A DNA stretch of 16,342 nucleotides. It comes from Deltaproteobacteria bacterium UBA2385. Lineage in GTDB: Bacteria; Myxococcota_A; UBA796; UBA2385. Positions 15,173 through 16,342 of the stretch are shown here, one piece after another (the stretch's first letter is position 1; every line of letters begins with the position of its first letter). Below the pieces are notes generated by a model, which made no database searches, was not told the origin of the DNA, and saw nothing but the letters and a program-made list of their open reading frames with translations. The position numbers were made by a program, and so were the translations under genes. Location of the stretch: positions 2,432-18,773 of the forward strand of contig DDSR01000236.1 of the NCBI GenBank assembly GCA_002343455.1. Reading direction: 5' to 3'.

Positions 15173-16288
15173 ATGCCCGCCGCTGGTATCACCGCCCTGA
15201 GCGTCTATTTCCCCCGCACCGTGCGCCGCAACGACTGGTGGAGGACGGTCGCCCCCGACTTCATCGCGTCCCTGGAGCGCCGCGGTGCGGGCCAGGTCTG
15301 GGAGGGCCAGGGAGGGACCAACCCCTGGCAGGAGGCGATGGCGCCCTACCTGTCCGACGTCTTCCGCGGCACGACCGCCCGCCGGGTGCTGGCGCCGGGC
15401 GAGACCGCCCACGACCTGGAGGAGCGGGCCGCTCGCCGCCTGCTGGACGCGGCTGGCCTCGGCCCCGAGGACATCGACCTGGTCCTGGTGAGCTGCCTCT
15501 TCCCCGACCAGTACGTCCTGGGAGACGCCATCGGGCTGGCCGAGCGGATGGGCTTCTCTTGCCCCTGCATCAACGTCGAGTCGGCCTGCGGCGTGGCTGT
15601 CGCGGACCTCGCCTTGGCCGCGGCCATGGTCGAGAGCGGCCGGGCGCGCCGGGTGCTGATCATCACCGCCTGCACCTACTCGCGCTCCGCCGACGCCGAC
15701 AACCCCATGTCCCTCACCTCCGGCGACGGGGCGGCGGCCATGCTGGTCTCGGAGGTCCCCGCCGGCCACGGCCTGCGCTCCTGGAAGAGCTACACCACCC
15801 TGGAGTCTGCCCGCGCCTTCGACTACGCCATCGAGCCCGATCCCGTGCAGCGCTACATGCTCAAGATGCTGCCCACCCGCGAGGCCGGCCGCGCGCTGGA
15901 GGCTTGCGCCTTGAAGTACCTGCCCCTGGCCTGCGGCGAGGCCCTGGCCGCCGCTGGGCTGCGGGTCGACCAGGTGCGCTTCGCGGCGATGACCACGCCG
16001 ACCGCCTGGTTCGCCGACTTCGCCTGCCGGGTGCTGGGCCTGCCGCCCGAGCGGGTCGCCGACACCTACGCCCGCACCGCCAACACCGGCCCCGTGCTGA
16101 TGCCCCAGAACCTCTACGAGGGCGCCCGGCGGGGGCTGTTCGGCCCCGGCGACGACGTGCTGCTCTTCACGCTGGGCAGCATGTCGACCAGCGGCGCGGC
16201 GGTGATGCGCATGGGCGAGCTGGTGCTGGCGCCGGAGGAGGATGATCCGGTCGAGGAGGATCTCGGCGCCGGTCGCGGGCAACTTTGA
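15173..16288 (+). CDS. 3-oxoacyl-ACP synthase III-like enzyme lacking the active-site His
   Basis: The 371-residue protein has the thiolase-fold KAS III layout. After a longer than usual N-terminal segment (about residues 22-66) come APGETAHDLEERAARRLL (74-91), the nucleophile motif INVESACGVAVAD (133-145) with Cys139, LTSGDGAAAML (181-191), and LLFTLGSMSTSGAAV (330-344). In FabH the next catalytic residues are the His of HQAN and the Asn of GNTS. Here the aligned positions are Thr274 in MTTPTAW (273-279) and Asn304 in ANTG (303-306), so Asn is kept and His is lost. Such an enzyme should still take an acyl group on Cys139, but classical decarboxylating condensation is doubtful. GGAG lies 6 bases before the ATG at 15173, and the gene follows the TPP enzyme by 17 bp. 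It probably transfers an acyl chain onto, or condenses it with, the product of the first two enzymes. Confidence 0.87.
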   Translation: MPAAGITALSVYFPRTVRRNDWWRTVAPDFIASLERRGAGQVWEGQGGTNPWQEAMAPYLSDVFRGTTARRVLAPGETAHDLEERAARRLLDAAGLGPEDIDLVLVSCLFPDQYVLGDAIGLAERMGFSCPCINVESACGVAVADLALAAAMVESGRARRVLIITACTYSRSADADNPMSLTSGDGAAAMLVSEVPAGHGLRSWKSYTTLESARAFDYAIEPDPVQRYMLKMLPTREAGRALEACALKYLPLACGEALAAAGLRVDQVRFAAMTTPTAWFADFACRVLGLPPERVADTYARTANTGPVLMPQNLYEGARRGLFGPGDDVLLFTLGSMSTSGAAVMRMGELVLAPEEDDPVEEDLGAGRGQL

Positions 16289-16321
16289 ACCGAGAGGAAC
16301 TGGCAGCCGGAGGCGGGCCCC

Positions 16322-16341
16322 GGGCGCGATGAATCGCGCCC
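16322..16341. terminator. Perfect 8-bp hairpin after the operon
   Basis: GGGCGCGA, a TGAA loop and TCGCGCCC form a perfect GC-rich stem 34 bases after the KAS III stop codon. It may end the operon's transcript. The window stops one base later, so a T-tract cannot be seen. Alternatively it is one copy of a dispersed REP-like hairpin; short hairpins of this GGGCG...CGCCC form occur as repeats in several bacterial genomes. Confidence 0.4.
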
Positions 16342-16342
16342 C

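Overview
The window is very GC-rich DNA (third codon positions overwhelmingly G or C) from what looks like a member of the Myxococcota or a related former deltaproteobacterial group. The evidence is the base composition, the style of the secreted proteins (FG-GAP propeller lipoprotein, exported ankyrin protein, phosphodiester glycosidase), and two C-termini built like the MYXO-CTERM sorting tag (Gly/Cys stretch, hydrophobic helix, Arg cluster). The lineage is an inference. No RNA genes, transposase genes or CRISPR arrays were seen.

Layout. On the left, a small predicted lipoprotein (minus, 13-480) diverges from arr, a rifampin ADP-ribosyltransferase (662-1048) with a recognisable promoter. 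A 1105-residue HEAT-repeat-like protein follows arr closely (1088-4405). A 528-bp intergenic region then carries a head-to-head palindromic array of 31-bp units (about 4457-4676). Next come a secreted phosphodiester glycosidase (NAGPA domain) with an acidic stalk and a MYXO-CTERM-like tail (4934-5956), and a small membrane protein coupled to it by stop/start overlap. These converge on a minus-strand TetR regulator plus SAM methyltransferase pair joined by a GTGA overlap. The TetR promoter and start codon are covered by a perfect 22-bp palindrome.

Upstream of tetR is a second intergenic region with an unrelated sequence but the same design: 31-bp units in two opposed arrays (about 7728-7953). 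An exported ankyrin-repeat protein (minus, 8189-10078) diverges from a DUF1801 protein (10153-10554). A seven-bladed FG-GAP lipoprotein (minus, 10628-12280) diverges from the last operon.

That operon (12445-16288) encodes a HisC-like PLP aminotransferase, an acetolactate-synthase-like TPP enzyme overlapping it by ATGA, and a ketoacyl-ACP synthase III-like enzyme. The KAS III keeps its nucleophilic Cys but lacks the usual active-site His. The three together suggest a small specialised-metabolite pathway: an amino acid and its keto acid, a TPP-dependent C-C step, and an acyl transfer. The product cannot be named from the sequence. A perfect hairpin lies just after the operon.

The items most worth follow-up are the two 31-bp-period palindromic arrays and the aminotransferase/TPP/His-less KAS III operon.
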